From Ignavibacteriaceae bacterium (lineage in GTDB: Bacteria; Bacteroidota; Ignavibacteria; Ignavibacteriales; Ignavibacteriaceae), in assembly GCA_031292465.1 (NCBI GenBank), contig JARLHB010000033.1:1-33206 (forward strand): 33,206 nucleotides of DNA, written 5' to 3'. The first letter of the stretch is position 1; each line of letters opens with the position of its first letter. The notes beneath the pieces were generated by a model. That model saw only the letters and a list, made by a program, of their open reading frames with translations, did not search any database and was not told where the DNA came from. This document shows, one piece after another, positions 32,034-33,206 of the stretch. The translations under genes were made by a program, and so were the position numbers.

Positions 32034-33206
32034 TTACTGCCAAACTCCGGCAATTAAATGTTTACAGTAATCGCATCTTCCTTTTGATATTTTTTTATCG
32101 AGCACAAAAAAATTAGACCTTTTAATTATTTCTTTTCCGCAATTGGGGCAATAAGTATTATTACCGGGATGCCCGGGTACATTCCCTACATAAGCATAAT
32201 GAATGCCTTTCTTCATTGCAGTGTCCCTTGCAAATTCAAGAGTAGAAACAGGCGTGGAAGGAAGATTAATAAGCTTATAGTCCGGGTGAAATCTTGTAAA
32301 GTGAATGGGCACGTCAGGCCCAATTTCCCCGGCAATCCAATCGGTTAAATTATTAAGCATATCTTTGGAATCATTTAACGTAGGCACTACTAAGTTTACA
32401 ATTTCCAGGTGGACTTTAGTTCTTGAAATTTGTTTTATACTGTTTAACACAGGCTTCAATTCAGCGCTGCAAACATTTCTGTAAAAATTTTCGCTGAAGC
32501 CTTTCAAATCAATTTTTATTGCGCTTAAAATATTACACATATCCGTAAGAGGGGCGCTATTCATAAAACCGCAGCTTACCAAAACCGACCTTATTTTCTT
32601 TTCTCTTCCGCGTTTTGCTATGTCTAATAAATATTCTGTAAATACAGTCGGTTCATTATACGTAAATGCTATTACCGGGGTACTCTGCGAAGCAGCGGAT
32701 TCAACTATTGTTTCAGGCGAAACAAACTGTGTTGAAAAATCTTCAGGCTTTGATTGTGAGATCTGCCAGTTCTGGCAAAATTTACATGCGAGGGGGCAGC
32801 CTGCAGTTGAAAGCGAATAAGCTTCGGAGCCGGGCAGGAAGTGATAGAATGGTTTCTTCTCAATCGGGTCTGTATGAATTGCGGCCGGGTGTCCGTAAAC
32901 AAGGCTTTTCAGTTCTCCGTTAATATTCATCCTTGCCCTGCACTTGCCGCGTTCCCCGCTTTTGATAAAACAGCCCTGGGCGCAAAGCAGGCATCTTATA
33001 GTTTCTTCTTTGTGGTTATGCTGTTTTGAAAAATCTACATCCCGCGTAGAATGGCAGTTTGTACAGTCTGCATTTTTAGAGGCAGTTGAAACCCAATACC
33101 GTGCAGCGGGTGCATTTTGCAGTATAGCTTCTTCTATAATTGAATCAATAAAGTGGCCGGCTTTGGCAGATGTTATGGATTTTAATGTTGCCGGATGTGA
33201 AAGAGC
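32034..33206 (-). CDS. AmmeMemoRadiSam system radical SAM enzyme (partial, 5' end outside window)
   Basis: 390 codons are visible; the frame stays open through the right edge at 33206, so the start is not in the window. An ATG at 32930 is internal: the 92 codons before it are open and contain conserved family sequence. Visible order: an N-terminal region with CTNCH (visible residues 48-52), a four-Cys segment CLLCAQGC ... GKC (Cys72, 75, 79, 89) typical of this family, DPIEKKPFYHFLPGS, the radical SAM motif CPLACKFC (Cys137, 141, 144), FTYNEPT, and a C-terminal zinc-ribbon-like pair CPNC and CDYC ending in HLIAGVWQ. The enzyme is the third partner of Memo and AMMECR1; its substrate is unknown. 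The CxxCH motif looks like a heme-c site, which is odd for a SAM enzyme expected in the cytoplasm. Confidence 0.92.
   Translation of the reverse strand, partial: ALSHPATLKSITSAKAGHFIDSIIEEAILQNAPAARYWVSTASKNADCTNCHSTRDVDFSKQHNHKEETIRCLLCAQGCFIKSGERGKCRARMNINGELKSLVYGHPAAIHTDPIEKKPFYHFLPGSEAYSLSTAGCPLACKFCQNWQISQSKPEDFSTQFVSPETIVESAASQSTPVIAFTYNEPTVFTEYLLDIAKRGREKKIRSVLVSCGFMNSAPLTDMCNILSAIKIDLKGFSENFYRNVCSAELKPVLNSIKQISRTKVHLEIVNLVVPTLNDSKDMLNNLTDWIAGEIGPDVPIHFTRFHPDYKLINLPSTPVSTLEFARDTAMKKGIHYAYVGNVPGHPGNNTYCPNCGKEIIKRSNFFVLDKKISKGRCDYCKHLIAGVWQ

Noticed and set aside
31859-32116. 85-codon plus-strand frame across the gap after the radical SAM gene
   Set aside because: It runs through the palindromic repeat and the end of the radical SAM gene, has no ribosome site and no protein-like pattern.

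Overview
The window is AT-rich bacterial chromosome, densely packed and mostly read from the minus strand. Several signs point to the Bacteroidota/Ignavibacteriota (Chlorobi-group) branch. Most starts lack a strong Shine-Dalgarno, and the one clear promoter (rpsT) also fits the Bacteroidota form TTTG...TAnnTTTG. Genes are packed with TAATG/ATGA overlaps, and short hairpin-rich repeats sit between genes. This placement is an inference from gene style; no rRNA or tRNA is visible to confirm it. I see no CRISPR array, phage, transposase or plasmid function.

Layout. (1) 240-5174 (-): an exported alpha-2-macroglobulin with an intact thioester motif, in its own unit. (2) 5396-8514 (-): an envelope-stress/metal-sensing type cluster, namely a surface lipoprotein, an ECF sigma factor, its membrane anti-sigma factor, a membrane-anchored CnrX/Spy-like protein and a secreted Spy/LTxxQ-like protein. 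(3) 8515-9192: a long, GC-richer, hairpin-rich leader before an RlpA-type cell-wall protein (9193-9687, TTG start). (4) 9922-13048: a methyltransferase, a DUF423 membrane protein (convergent) and uvrB. (5) 13111-15949 (-): an exported TPR protein, then queE-queD-truA, a compact tRNA-modification group. (6) 16078-16344 (+): rpsT. (7) 16497-27559 (-): an apparent eight-gene operon reading pgpH-like c-di-AMP phosphodiesterase, xerD, M50 protease, lipoprotein, GT2 glycosyltransferase, MsbA-type ABC exporter, O-antigen-ligase-like protein and GlmU-like nucleotidyltransferase. (8) 27560-28106: a gap holding a ~304-bp nested inverted-repeat element. (9) 28107-33206 (-): an AmmeMemoRadiSam cassette with a membrane spermidine-synthase-like protein, an exported Memo-AMMECR1 fusion, and the radical SAM enzyme running off the right edge.

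How it may work together. Region 7 looks devoted to the cell envelope: sugar activation, glycosyl transfer, export across the inner membrane and periplasmic ligation, linked to c-di-AMP turnover and chromosome-dimer resolution. The two most unusual protein-level observations are a predicted seven-bladed beta-propeller inserted in the periplasmic loop of the O-antigen-ligase-like protein, and the AmmeMemoRadiSam cassette, whose Memo and AMMECR1 parts are fused behind an export signal and whose radical SAM partner carries a CxxCH motif in an N-terminal extension. At the DNA level, the structured leader of the RlpA gene and the two palindromic intergenic elements deserve a second look.
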